Positions 34,864 through 46,091 of a stretch of 64,000 bases of DNA are shown one piece after another (position 1 is the stretch's first letter; every line of letters begins with the position of its first letter). The notes beneath the pieces were generated by a model. The model saw only the letters and a list, made by a program, of their open reading frames with translations, searched no databases and was not told the DNA's origin. The stretch lies in assembly GCA_951799445.1 (NCBI GenBank), contig OX637295.1:20584001-20648000 (forward strand), given 5' to 3'. The translations under genes and the position numbers were made by a program. This DNA is from Pseudisothecium myosuroides. Taxonomy: Eukaryota; Streptophyta; Bryopsida; Hypnales; Lembophyllaceae.

Positions 34864-36890
34864 AGTTGTACTAAGTTCTTCCTACTGAGTTCTTGTAGGG
34901 GCTAAATTCTAAAAGTATTTAGCTGCCAATACACTTTCATAACATTCTTGAACTTAGGGGCGACGAGACAAAGAATAAGGTAAGATGATTGATTATTGTT
35001 CCTTTGATCGTATATTTTGGTTGTTGTACATATTTAGACTTATGATATTCAATTTTTTTCCAATAGCTTCAAAAGCTATATTATGCACTTCCTAGAAAGC
35101 TCTCATGAGGATTAAATTCTAATAGTATTAGTTGAATACACTTTCATAACATTCTTGAAATTGGAGGTCACTAGACAAGGAATAATTAAAGTAAGATGAC
35201 CAATTATTGCTTTTTTGGTTGTTGCACAAATTTAGGCTTATTTTATTCACTTTTTTTTCTCATCGTGTCTTTGGTGGTTGTACATAATTAGACTTATGAT
35301 ATTCAATTTTTTTCCAATAGACAATAAATCAAACAATATTCATACAATTTTCTATTGTTGTCTCTAGTAGGGGACTATTCTTTTGCTAATGGGACTCCTT
35401 AATTTCTTACACAATTGTACTGGTAATCCACTAGGGTCCATTAAGATTGTGGAATCATAAATGAGCCTTTTTAAAATATGTAGAAACCACATGAAGTTGT
35501 TTATTGAATTCATAAACTGATTGTGCCATTTCAACAAATCTTTCCATACTCCACATTGGATTGGCTTCATGCAAACTTGAAAATAATTTTCAAGGCATTG
35601 GAGTAGAATATCTACCTTGCCTTCGTACTCACATCCATATGGTTTTCACTAAAATACTGCAATATAGATATGATTTTTGTATTAATTTCATATGACTTCA
35701 AATTTTAGTGACTTTTCGAAAAGTCGCAATTAAAAAAAAGTTTAAAATTTTATGAAATGTTTTTAAAAAAAAAATTCTTAACTTTTTAATTGTTTTATGA
35801 TTTTTTTTTCTAAAGGTCTATTCTCAGATGGTCCCACCACCTTGCTATTGAAAGTTAGGGTGGTGTGAAGGGTTTTAGGTAGGGATAAATTTCAATAACT
35901 TTAAATCTTGACTGATCCTAGTCATGAGGTTTGACATAACTCAGTATGAATTTTTTTTGAAGCTTAAGTATATACTCTAACAACAATGATCAATCAACTC
36001 GTTCCATCACATGAGCTACTGCAAACAATAGATAACCCGTTGAATAGCCAAACAATGAATCAATTATCAACCGTAATCCTCTCTTGCAAACTAGATTATA
36101 ACCATCAAGGCTTGAAGATCAACAACAAACTCAAAAAGTGAAGAAAGGATGGACCGAGGGTTATGATCCACCATGCAAGTTGCAATGAAAATGATGAGGT
36201 AAAGTTTGGTAAACAATATAGATCAATGTATGTGAAACTAGAGACTTGTTATTAGAAATAACAAGCTAAGCTACATGAGAGTTAAGACTTTTGATTCCAT
36301 TTGGGTGAGACCCCTTCATTGGATGAGGAGGTCATGTTATTTTTTAAAATGTACATCCACTCTAGCAATATGAATCCCTTCTTCTTACTCAAACCTTTTA
36401 TTTAAGCATGGTTGACCAAGATCCAACCATTCAAGCATTGAGGCTATGCCCACTAATAGGTAATTCATACTCTAAGGAAAATAAGGCAGGAAGTTCTAAA
36501 AGTACACTATTTGTACATGTTGCTTTTTTGCTACACCAGCAATGTATAAATAGTGTAAATTTGAGGAGGTGGGCGATTTTAGAGTCTTTTGCCATTTCAA
36601 CTTAAAAAATTCATAACTAATTCTACAAAACTCCAAAAAATTATACATTAGAAAAAAAACGAGGCCTCTGGAGGGCTGCTCCATAGCCCTCTGAGGACCC
36701 TACATAATGGTTTTTTTGGCCAAAAAAATAATTTTTTCCTTATTCCCGCCCACCAGAACTTGCGGTGTCAAATGCTTGGCAATGGCCCAAAAACCAATTT
36801 TAAAGAGTTAAAAAATCAAGATTAAGGCACTTTAATGCACCTTAACCCTGATTTTTAATTAACTTATGTTACGGTCAAAAAATTAAGCCA
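34864..36890. other. AT-rich spacer with a 210-bp direct duplication and repeat K
   Basis: Two similar units start near 34897 and 35107 (AATACACTTTCATAACATTC and ACTTATGATATTCAATTTTT blocks), spanning to about 35330. About 35330-35500 is repeat K. No gene recognised. Confidence 0.45.
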
Positions 36891-36949
36891 AATGAAGTGG
36901 CTTTTGAAGCTTGTTTTCTTAAGCAACTAGCTTCAAAAGCCACTTCATT
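36891..36949. repeat. Perfect 21-bp-stem hairpin
   Basis: Arm AATGAAGTGGCTTTTGAAGC plus T at 36891-36911 pairs perfectly with 36929-36949 across a 17-nt loop. The size of the arm equals that of a plant small RNA, but no precursor-like flanking pairing is evident. Function unknown. Confidence 0.85.
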
Positions 36950-36958
36950 TTTTGATGA

Positions 36959-37014
36959 CTTAATTTGACTTCATTTGTTCAATTGACAAATTGAACAATT
37001 GAAGTCAAATTAAG
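36959..37014. repeat. Near-perfect 26-bp-stem hairpin
   Basis: 36959-36984 pairs with 36989-37014 across a 4-nt loop with one mismatch. It lies 9 nt after the previous hairpin. The motif CTTAATTTGACTTCA is at its base. Confidence 0.85.
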
Positions 37015-37499
37015 GCACTTGCTTAGTTTAGTGTGATAGAACATGTGGAGAGAAGCTCTTTATACTAGTGGGGTAGGAATAAGGGAGAAAATGTACGTGG
37101 GATATATGAATTAGGAAGAAAAGGAGCTTGGTCACTCATTTTGAAGTAGAATTCAAAAATGGTGTAAGAACTGAAATTTTAGATCTCATTTAGCATAGTA
37201 GAAATTTTTTTTGAAAAAACTTTGAACTAGAAAAAGTGGGGGGAATTATGCTACCTTTCATCTCCAAAAATCCGTTAGAGGTTTTAAGCCTCCACCTAAG
37301 AATTATGGACAAATTTGAAAGAGGGGTTGGAAGGGACATTTTTTTAGACATTTGTAAACATCCGCATTGTAAGTTTAGAAACCGCAGATATAAATACAAT
37401 GGTCTTTGTGTTTTTTAAATAAAAAAAATTAGTCCCAAATATAGTCATGACCTGATTGTTTTCACAAGATTCACCCAAGCTAACTGCTCATTTCGACGT

Positions 37500-38288
37500 T
37501 TTTTGGAGAGTGTCAGACCAACTTGTTAATAGCTTGGTCTGTCACTGCGAAGCAATCCTCCTATGACCTCAAATTTTCTCTAATGGAAACAACTTGAGTT
37601 AGATACCAATTCCATTTGTCTTCCAAACAAAATTTACTAGTACTCCCTCTGTTCCACTAAAAACCTCCCAAAAGCTTCCCTATGAGGGATTAACTACGTT
37701 TTTAGTCTTTGTGATAGGAATACATGCATTCGAAAACTAGCAACCCATCCTTTAGATCTCTACAAAATCTCCAACTTAGGCAGCATCGTTTAGGCATCCA
37801 AAATCCATGCGGAAAGTACCATTTTTGACAAAATTTGTAAACGCTGCCAGCTCCATCATTCTTGATGATTTAAATGTTGGTAGCACCATTGGGATTCTAG
37901 AAACATCTACTGCAACCTAAATACCCACAACAAAGATCCCTACACCACTTCAAGAACAACTCTTCAAAGTGTTGAAGTGGTCACCAAATCCATTGTCAAT
38001 ACTACTGTCTAAGGAAGCACAACGAGTCCAAGGTGTCTCATATGGGCCAAGCCAAAGCTTTCTTGGCGAAGAATGCTCCCTAATCACTTGACTTGCCTCT
38101 ACGAGGTCGTTCAACACAGCCAACACTTACCCAACAATCAAAAATCTAAAAACGGAGCTTTTTAGTGGGATAGAAATTGTGCTTGATTTGGAGGTTTTTA
38201 GTGGGACAGAGGGAATACATATTTCAAGAAGTTTCACCTCCCCAAATTTAGGTTTCAGCTCTTAGATGGGCGCTTTATGAACCTCTTA
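37500..38288 (+). mobile_element. AGGTAG-type MITE copy interrupted by a Stowaway-like MITE
   Basis: CCAATTCCATTTGTCTTCC and AAAATTTACTA before 37641, and TTTCAAGAAGTTT and CAGCTCTTA after 38217, are the two halves of the unit seen intact at 38289-38582. The left terminus is not clear. Confidence 0.55.
37643..38215. mobile_element. Stowaway-like (Tc1/mariner) MITE, 573 bp
   Basis: TA at 37641-37642 and 38216-38217. Left end CTCCCTCTGTTCCACTAAAA and right end inverted TTCCCTCTGTCCCACTAAAA match at 18 of 20. CTCCCTC with a TA target is the hallmark of plant Stowaway elements. Larger than most; the interior has no clear coding capacity. Confidence 0.88.
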
Positions 38289-38582
38289 AGGTAGGGGGCT
38301 GTAAAAGCGACCTGTCTCCAAAAGCGATTTGGTACATTTTACCTCTAACATGTACCAAAATTGTACATTTCAGGAGGGGTTCGCTTTTAGAAACCACTGT
38401 GTTTCAACTTCAAAAATTCATAACTAATTCCATGAAGGTCCAAAAAATATGAAACGACTTGGGTTAAATGCCGATTCCATTTTTCTTACCACAAAAATTT
38501 ACTGAAAATTGTTTTAAGGAGTTTAGCTTCTCCCAAATATGCAAATCAGCTCTTAAAGGGTCGCTTTTACAGCCGCCTACCT
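38289..38582. mobile_element. AGGTAG-type MITE, 294 bp, well preserved
   Basis: TA (38287-38288) | AGGTAGGGGGCTGTAAAAGC at left, inverted AGGTAGGCGGCTGTAAAAGC at right, then TA (38583-38584). Ends match at 18 of 20. Confidence 0.88.
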
Positions 38583-39125
38583 TACCTTCACAAGTTCACA
38601 TGCCTTTCCTTTCCTCATCCATTGAGAGGCTGTCTTCAGTACTCAAATGGGGTGATCCAGTAAAATTACGTCAACAATACTGGTGACACTCCCCTCCTCC
38701 CGTAGAGAATTCTTCTCTCTGGGTCGTCTGGGAATCAGCAGTGGAATCAATATTCGAGAGTTCGTACTGTTACGTGCTGACCGCAGTCAGCTCGCAATTT
38801 GCACGAGCATGAAACTGACGCAAACGTGAACTACTTGAAACCATTTATTTCCACGGGCTTCTGTTCACGCGCGTACACTCCGTGTTTCACCGCCATTCGA
38901 AGCATGAATCCTGACTATCAGTCTAATTGAAAATATGCAAATGGCCTGTGCCTTTCTTAGCTTACTTCCTTCCTCTTCACCACCACTGAACCTGCAATCC
39001 CAGATTTTTCAGGCCTCAGATCGACAGACAAGTCGATGTATGTAGACCGACAAACTACCGGCATTCCGTTTGTTTCGACAATCAACTGAAGGTAGACAGA
39101 TCTCAAACCTTTCACTTCACCTTTA
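38583..39125. other. Unassigned spacer, higher GC around 38700-38900
   Basis: About 38690-38900 is less AT-rich and might be a gene relic. I find no domain or consistent frame. Confidence 0.3.
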
Positions 39126-39261
39126 TGGGGAATTTCGTTAAAATGGCAGTATTTCGTTTGCCATTTTGACCATCTAGGACAGATATAGATTTCAAAACGG
39201 GCAGTTTGAACGGTAATAGTGCCAAAGTTCCGGAATGACGCCATTTTAATGAAATTCGCCA
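39126..39261. mobile_element. Short MITE, AATTTCNTTAAAATGGC ends
   Basis: Left GGAATTTCGTTAAAATGGC and right inverted GCGAATTTCATTAAAATGGC. A second copy is at 48123-48262. About 136 bp. Confidence 0.65.
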
Positions 39262-39289
39262 TCTTAGAAGCTATGACATTGCAGCCAGA

Positions 39290-40060
39290 AAATGGCTGAT
39301 GGATGGGCTTTCTAGATTGATCAATGTAGAAATGAAATGAAGAATGCACTTGCTAGTCCAAAAATCAAATCATGATTGGCAAAGTACCTTAGTGATAGGT
39401 TTTGTGACTTTTGTCCTTTCAGCTTAAGATGATGTGCATGCATAGATAGATGTGCATAGATAGAGTCAAAATTACGATGAGGACAGTAAGCCTTGAAGAA
39501 ACCTAAACCCTACAAGGACAATGCAACTGAAAAGTGGCTAATGGGTGACTTTCTAAGATCATTGTGGAAATGAAGAATGCACATATTGGTTTAAAAATCA
39601 AATCATTTTTGAATCACTACCTTGGTCATAGATCGGCATCCTTCTAAAGTTAAATGCAGGTAGTCTGCTCTATAAGCAATTGTCTTCTTCAAATCAATCC
39701 TAGAATTAGTTGTGAAATTGACCTCTTTAGCCATTGAGTGAATTGAGGATAAAACATTATTTATTGCAAGAGCCAATCATTCTCCTTAGTTTTCCCATAT
39801 CTCTTTACAAGTTGCAAGGGAACAGATTTTGGGAGTCCTAAGGTCACAAATAGCTACCTTGCTACAAAAATCTTTGAAAATTCATAAGTAATTCAATAAT
39901 GCTTCAAATTTCAAAAAATATGAAACCACTTGTGTTATATGCTACATCTATTTCTCTTTGTCTAAAAAATGAGCTAAAAGTCAGATTCTCATCCATGGAA
40001 GCCCATGAAAATGGCGGACCAACCCTGAAATGGTTACTTGTAGAGTAGACTACCTTACCA
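39290..40060. other. Interspersed repeat debris (repeat H twice, then AGGTAG-type debris)
   Basis: 39300-39440 and 39540-39650 are related (GAAGAATGCAC and CAAATCAT blocks). 39660-40050 resembles 18480-18860 and ends GACTACCTTA. No gene. Confidence 0.45.
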
Positions 40061-40386
40061 AATGTTATTACTGGTGTATGGTTGAAGTGCCTTCGATTCC
40101 AAAAGACCCCAAACCATTAACTGGTAGATCCATGTGCAAAGTTGTAGACTTTTCACAGTCACAGTTTGATATTGATATTGACGTTGACCTCATATCGACA
40201 ACACTTCAACAGAACCCTTCTTGTCAAAAATGCGGGTGGGGGGACGGTCAGTCTTACCACGAAACAGTAGCAGTATTGTCGACGAAGTCCACATACTTTC
40301 ATGTCCTCGAACCTGCTGCAGCTTTGACATGCTGCGGTTTAATTTCTAGCTGATGAGAAACGTCCGAGACCAAGCTTCCATGGGCA

Positions 40387-40394
40387 ATAAATAG
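40387..40394 (+). promoter_or_regulatory. TATA-like box of the germin-like gene
   Basis: AATAAATAG lies about 145 nt before the first candidate start codon. If used, the leader would include ATGs at 40445 and 40451. Confidence 0.35.
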
Positions 40395-40532
40395 CTCATC
40401 ATACAGCAACAGTTAACCAAACCTTCATCATTCACAACATCGAGTATGTTATGCACTACTTACTAGTACTGGTCGAAGCTAGCTCTTCGATCGATCACAG
40501 TTCAATCCTCAGTTTGGCATTCGTAGTGTTGC

Positions 40533-41804
40533 TTGAATGTGTTATTACTAGCTATGGCCGTCATGTACTGGCTTGTGATCGCCTGCGCATTTCTGGGCGC
40601 ACTGCAGGTTACGAATGCTGCGGATCCCGACCCACTGCAGGACTACTGCATGGCGGATCTGAAGTCCAAGGTGTCGGTGAATGGGTTCCCGTGCAAGCCC
40701 CGGGACACAGTCACAGCCAAGGACTTCACGTACACCGGATTCCGCAAACCTTGTAAGCTCCAATTCATATTCACGTACTCGATCTTGCCAGTTTTGATTT
40801 GGACAATGGAATCTAGCTGGAAAGCAATCACGAGGAGTTTGGGGAATGGGATTCATGTTCGTTTAGTTTTGATCGAACAATGAGTAGGTGAAAATTGTTA
40901 GTTTTATTGCGCTACTAGCTCGCCGTAAATTTTAGAATTCTTGTGAGATGTTCGAGCTGTGACTCTTGTGAGGTTGTTACTTATGCTGTCTATGGGGTAG
41001 TCTTGAAAGTTTCTTGTGGGGCATCGCTTCAGATTCCTGCCTGTGTAGTGTTTTCTATGATTAATTTCAGGGGGGTATCGCCCTAGAGAAATCCAATTAG
41101 TCCATAGTACAACCATGGAATTTCGAAACTTGAGTATGGAATCCAAATAGTCCATAGTGCAACCATGGAATTTCGAAGCTGGAGTATGGAACTTCAGGCT
41201 CTATTCGATCTTACTCAAGTTGTGAAATTCCTGACATGCACAATGGGACATACTCGGTATATGTCTATGGAATTTTCGAAATTCTCTCCTGTTATGGGCT
41301 CCCCTTGAGTGCACATGACTATTGATGTATATCCTCGGACCGATTCATAGACCTAATTAACTCTGTGTTGTGCTTCCCGCAGTGTACCCGACCTCTGTGT
41401 CCGAGACGGGTGCCACCGCCGACCTGGCCTCCGTGCAACAAATGCCCGGACTCAACACGATGGGCGTCAGCCACGCTCGACTCGACTTCGCCATTGGCGG
41501 CGTCGTCCCCCTCCACACCCACCCTCGGGCCTCGGAGACTCTCTTCGTATTGAAGGGCTCCATCTACACAGGCTTCATCGGCGACGACGACCAGCTGTTC
41601 GCCTCCGTTCTCCAAGTCGGCGACTTCACAGTCTTCCCGAAAGCCAGACAGCACTTCCAGCTCAACGTGGGGAACGAAACCGCCATCACGTTCAACACGC
41701 TGACGTCGCAGAGTCCCGGATTCTTGTTCACGGCCAACCAGATCTTCAAGCCTAATATCACCAGTGCAGTGATTGAGAGGTTGGGGTCAATGCCACTACT
41801 GTGA
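40533..41804 (+). CDS. Germin-like protein (apoplastic cupin)
   Basis: Two exons, 40533-40752 and 41383-41804, joined in phase 1 to give 213 residues, the usual germin-like length. A signal peptide spans roughly residues 8-29 (MAVMYWLVIACAFLGALQ...), followed by two conserved cysteines (39 and 54). The cupin has both motifs: PLHTHPRASE with metal ligands H118, H120 and E125, and PKARQHFQLN with H164. Germins form manganese-binding secreted oligomers; some have oxalate oxidase or superoxide dismutase activity, which sequence alone does not settle. Met-8 (40554) is an equally good start and places the hydrophobic core nearer the N-terminus. An overlapping out-of-frame ATG frame begins at 40451. 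The intron contains a 50-bp duplication and the 3' flank a further duplication. Confidence 0.93.
41093..41192 (+). repeat. 50-bp tandem duplication in the germin-like intron
   Basis: CCAATTAGTCCATAGTACAA at 41093 and CCAAATAGTCCATAGTGCAA at 41143, each followed by CCATGGAATTTCGAA. Confidence 0.9.
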
Positions 41805-41935
41805 AAGGTGTGAAGAGCGGGATTCAGAAGTACTGGAATTTAGGAAATTGAAAACACGCATTCGTTGGAATTCAGTGTACGAAATTACGCATTCATGGGA
41901 GCTTAATTGATAGTGGTGAAAATCATTACGTATAG

Positions 41936-42183
41936 GTGAAGGAAAATATGATTCATGCATTGGCAGTTCTACGTACACGAGCTGCGCTGGTTGCAATAGC
42001 GCTCTTCTCCCGGCCCTAGTATGATTTTTGCAAGTTTATAAGAGGACACACATTCGTTGAGGTGTTAGTAAGTATCGTTGAAGGAAAATGTGATTCATTG
42101 ATAGTTCTACGTACACGAAGTGCACTTGCTTGCCACAGTCTAAGTAGCCTAACTCTTCCTAGCATGATTTTTGCAAGTTTATG
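41936..42183 (+). repeat. Direct duplication 3' of the germin-like gene
   Basis: GAAGGAAAATATGATTCAT...AGTTCTACGTACACGA...ATGATTTTTGCAAGTTTAT occurs at 41939-42040 and again at about 42079-42181. AATAAA at 42269 is the nearest poly(A)-like signal. Confidence 0.8.
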
Positions 42184-42321
42184 TCTCTAGTTTAGTGAGG
42201 ATTCATGAGCACATCTGTTACCTGTACTGTAGTACATGGTGGACTGTGGACAGTGAAACCTGTAATGCAATAAATGTTTCTTCTACCTTCAGAATCAAGC
42301 TTCGGGGGTTGATCGACCTTA

Positions 42322-42617
42322 AGGTAATTACACCCAATTTTGACCCCTTTCTAAAACCGACTCCTACAAATTCTTGCCTAAAATGTACTCCCACTATTCA
42401 TGAGAGTCTAGGGTCGATTTTAGAAACACTTATTTTCAGCACTTTAAATATTCATAGTTTATTCATACGGTGTTCAAAAAATGCATTCTCAAAGAATCTA
42501 GAATCCCCTTTGCACTAACAACGAGACCCCACAAAAAAAATGCAATATAATAATGAGAACCATGCTGAAATCAGCTGCCTGAATTGCTTAAACGGTTGAT
42601 TTTAGGAGTAGTTACCT
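42322..42617. mobile_element. AGGTA-type MITE, 296 bp
   Basis: TA (42320-42321) | AGGTAATTACACCCAATTTT at left; inverted AGGTAACTACTCCTAAAATC at right, then TA (42618-42619). Confidence 0.75.
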
Positions 42618-43102
42618 TAGTTACTTCACAGGGATCGGACGGGCAGCCCTTAACTACTGTTTGCAGTATGGATAAGGCCGAAATTGTACTGACCCTAAAC
42701 ACGCTTGGGCATGAATTGGACGAAGTGTGAGTTTTCAAGCACGGCCGGACGAATCGTTGAAATCGACCATGCTTCCATCATCGTCAACTTAGTTAAATTG
42801 CCATGCTTCCGGAGCCAAAAACTGAGACACAACTCAATATAAACTCTATACAAAGCTCTTAAAATTAGTATAATTATAGGTTTACGTTTCAGGCCGCGCA
42901 AAGTATAAATCAATCCGTTGTTTTGCACTCATGAACCTGTTTTGGGTCTTCATAGAAAGCTCATAGAATCGTGCGGCTTCTGCACATTGAACATTTCCTC
43001 ACGGGAGTTTAGGTTCATCCTTGTATTGAGGTGGATGTGTCCCAAATGGTGACATTGCGTATTCAAAAATTGAGTCTGTATGGGTGGAGTTAGTTTAGAA
43101 TA
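42618..43102. other. Spacer without recognised gene
   Basis: Moderate GC, short unconvincing frames only. Confidence 0.35.
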
Positions 43103-43292
43103 GAGTTAATTGTAAAGTTCGTCTTGTGTTTGAAGCTGGGTGTCAGAGAGGAAGGTTTAACTAAGAATAGTACAGAAGAAACACAATACCAAACTCCACT
43201 AGACCAAAGTTTTGGTGCTCCGGCAAGTTTGGTCCTGTGTTTTTCCTAAACTCCAGTTCCAGGTCTGCGTTTGTTCACTTTACAATTAACTC
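43103..43292. mobile_element. TA-flanked MITE, 190 bp
   Basis: TA at 43101-43102 and 43293-43294. Perfect terminal repeats GAGTTAATTGTAAAG / CTTTACAATTAACTC. A second copy lies at the start of the window. Confidence 0.85.
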
Positions 43293-43489
43293 TAATGTAT
43301 TCCATGATTGATTATGGATTAGGTAATTGCAAAGCAGGCCAAGTTATCAAAAATATTCGTTGGTTAGGACCTATGGAGCCATAGACAACAAGCTTTGTAG
43401 TGACCTACAATTATTTTTGATGACTTGGTCTACCTTGCAATTACCGGACATAATCTTCATTGTTTTGGATTCTGCGGGAGGCCTAAAAA

Positions 43490-43860
43490 TCCATGGTGCT
43501 ATTTGTCCGCCTCACACCTGTGCACCTAGGTGAAGTTCTCCTCGATTGCATTCTACTTTCCAATTCATTACTAGGCGTGTATTCTTCTCATTCAACAAGA
43601 ACCATGATTTTGAAGACAATGCCACAGATCTCTCACTATTCACCCTCTCTAAAACTACCATCATCACTATGTATACAATCATCTCTAAAATCAACATGTC
43701 GAAGAAAACATCTACCAAATTTTTTTGACCCTTCATAACTATTGCACGTGGTATCCAAATGTCACATTCTTTGGTGCATTGTAACCTCTTTTCACTTGCC
43801 AACAACAAAAAATAAAAATTCAACCTACCTAATAAAAATAACTAAGCAAAGTAAAAATAA
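43490..43860 (-). repeat. Inverted copy of interspersed repeat C
   Basis: Read on the minus strand it has TTGTTGGCAAGTGAAAAGAG, AAGAATGTGACATTTG and GATGATGGTAGTTTTAG, matching 48700-48930 and 49255-49500. Confidence 0.65.
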
Positions 43861-43919
43861 GAGGCTAACGGTTTGGGGTATTTTGGAACGACTTTGTTCC
43901 AATGTAGTAAAGCAAATTG

Positions 43920-44735
43920 GCACATTGTGAAATGGATGCCTTGTCTTTTTAGACTTTTTCATAATGATCTCCCACACTTTCTTATGCTTAAGTTGGAATA
44001 TAAAACATACATGCAAGTCATGGCAATGCACAAAAAATGGCTACTTCCGTAAATGACACCCGGCTCATGTAAAAGCTAGATTAGGACACTTGAGAGGATG
44101 TAAAATGAGTGTTTGAGGTTAGTCTAATAAAGAATTCACAAAACAAGATGTAGAAGATGGAATTTAAGTGCACAAACATGATAAATCAACAAGCTTAGTT
44201 ATTTGAAAGGTGGTGGTGGCTTGAGAAGGTAAACAATGTTAATGAGGCATTGGATGAATGCTTGAATGAATAGTCTTTCATTGAGGTTAGAACCAAAACT
44301 TTGTGAATAAACAAACAAAAGCTAGAGGATTTCATAATTTGCAAACCTAATACTTCATACACTTCACACATTATTTATTTTGAGGGTGGTGACCAATGGC
44401 TTGTAAAGCTAGAGAAGAACTAGGAGGCGTAGAGTGAGCGTTTAAGGTTAAAGCCAAAAAAAATAAAATCAACAAAGAGTTTGTTGATTTTAAGGTTTGA
44501 AAATTTAATAAATCTTTGTTCACAATTTCTAAACTCTTGAACTACAACTTAGCTCATTTTTTATTCAAAGAGCTAGACCTATATGTTTATGGGCCATATT
44601 TTTTTGAATTTTTTGAATTCCTTCTAATTGGCTAACCTCCAATCGAGAAGTGGAGAGATTCATAAATTTGCCCATGGACGAGACGCTCCCACAACACCAC
44701 GGCATGGTTTTAAATTTCTTGACCCCCACCACAAC
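43920..44735 (+). repeat. Upstream copy of 0.8-kb direct repeat flanking the RING gene
   Basis: Matches 46092-46920 over its full length, with scattered substitutions and small indels. It starts GCACATTGTGAAATGGATG and ends near TTTTAAATTTCTTGACC. Without clear primer-binding site, purine tract or TG..CA boundaries, an LTR identity is unproven; a tandem duplication explains it equally well. Confidence 0.85.
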
Positions 44736-45154
44736 AAGGCTTTGATGTTTGTGTTTGGTGCTCGAGGCATCGGTTTAAGTGAATGCCACTTGAGACCATG
44801 CATCCTCCAAACGAGGCACTAGGATCCTTCTCCTCAAGCAATAAATAGGACCATTTGCAACATCTTGGGACACAATTCACTTGCTTCCACAACGAGATAG
44901 TAAGGGAGTCCTATCCTAACTTATGTGTGAGATGAGTTTTTAGTGTGTGACCAATTGGAAGTCTAAGGGGAGGCGCAAGCTAGTCCTTATTAATTGTGGA
45001 CTTGGGGTGTAATAATTAAGAAAAAGGTCTTTAGTTAGTCATACAAGGGTGGGGGACCATTATTGACACCGGTTGTAGGTTGGCACTAGCTAGAAGTGGG
45101 CTTGCGGTGTTCCTTGAATCATTGATTGTAGATCCGTTGTGAGATTAAACACCC
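44736..45154 (+). promoter_or_regulatory. Upstream region of the RING gene
   Basis: Unique between the two direct repeats. A TATA-like AATAAATAGG lies at about 44840, 310 nt before the start codon. No other feature recognised. Confidence 0.35.
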
Positions 45155-45862
45155 ATGGAGGAAAGCAACCCCATGATTCTTTGTGCGAGTTGCTTGGACA
45201 ATGAGAAGGTGGTTGTTGGTGCCCAAGCAATGGAGGAACAAGACGTGTTCCAATGCAACATTTGCATGGACCCCCCAACCAATTCCGTCCTCACCAAATG
45301 CGGCCACTTGTTTTGTTGGTCTTGCCTTCACCAATGGCTACGAAACGGCAAGAAGAAGCCGTGTCCGGTGTGCAAGTTCAAGGTGGGAAGTGGCAACATC
45401 ACTCCCATTTATGGATGCCAAAGGGGATCAAGTTCCAAATCAAGCGACACTTTGACACCTCCCCGCCCTAGTACTCCATCAAAGCGTAGACGAGCAATGC
45501 GATCGGGTGGAAGTGTGGGCGCAACCGGCAACGGATCCATGGCATCCAATTCCACGACACCATCTACACAAGCTTCCGGCATTCAACGGGTGGCTTTCAT
45601 GGACATGCCCGCATTCCGGCATCTAATGGGTGTAGCTTGGAATGGAAAAAATCAAGCAAGAGCTTTAGCATCAACTCAACGCGGAGCACCTTATAGCTTG
45701 GAAGTTGGTTCCACTTCTATTGCAAGCCGCCAAGAACCTCTCCGTGAAAGTGAACCCGAAGTGGAAGAGGTGGACGCAACGGAGTACAATAGAGCGTTGC
45801 AAGAAAGGAGAACAATGGGTAGACCAAGTCATCCAAGGAATTGTTGGTGCCGACCTTATTAG
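45155..45862 (+). CDS. RING-HC finger protein, RNF5/RNF185/RMA-like, likely E3 ubiquitin ligase
   Basis: Uninterrupted 235-codon frame. The C3HC4 RING is complete: C34-x2-C37, C49-x-H51, C54-x2-C57 and C70-x2-C73, with CGHLFCWSCLHQWL and PCPVCK as in the RNF5/RNF185/RMA family, and the NITPIYG segment that follows the RING in that family. It would bind an E2 enzyme. Residues 85-160 are Ser/Thr/Pro-rich with a basic KRRR patch; the C-terminus (to RNCWCRPY) shows no membrane anchor, although RMA and RNF185 proteins normally end in one. Single exon, and flanked by 0.8-kb direct repeats, so a duplicated, retroposed or element-captured copy is possible. The frame is intact and the start is the first in-frame ATG. 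Confidence 0.82.
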   Translation: MEESNPMILCASCLDNEKVVVGAQAMEEQDVFQCNICMDPPTNSVLTKCGHLFCWSCLHQWLRNGKKKPCPVCKFKVGSGNITPIYGCQRGSSSKSSDTLTPPRPSTPSKRRRAMRSGGSVGATGNGSMASNSTTPSTQASGIQRVAFMDMPAFRHLMGVAWNGKNQARALASTQRGAPYSLEVGSTSIASRQEPLRESEPEVEEVDATEYNRALQERRTMGRPSHPRNCWCRPY

Positions 45863-46091
45863 CTAGTTTGTGTAGTGCCAAGGCAACCCAAAACCTATAT
45901 GGATGCTTGGTGCAAAAGCTATAAGAATGATGTCATTGATGAGTGGATCTTTTTTGGTCAACACCTATTTTATTGGATGGTTAGAAATAGTGTCCTTATT
46001 GTACAACCCGTCTAAACTTGGACTACAATTTCCATCTCTTATTGCTTGTATATTCAATTTTTTAAAATTATAGATGTTACGATTTTTCAAA

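Noticed and set aside
40548..40856. Minus-strand frame of 102 codons over the germin-like first exon
   Set aside because: Antisense shadow of the GC-rich coding exon.
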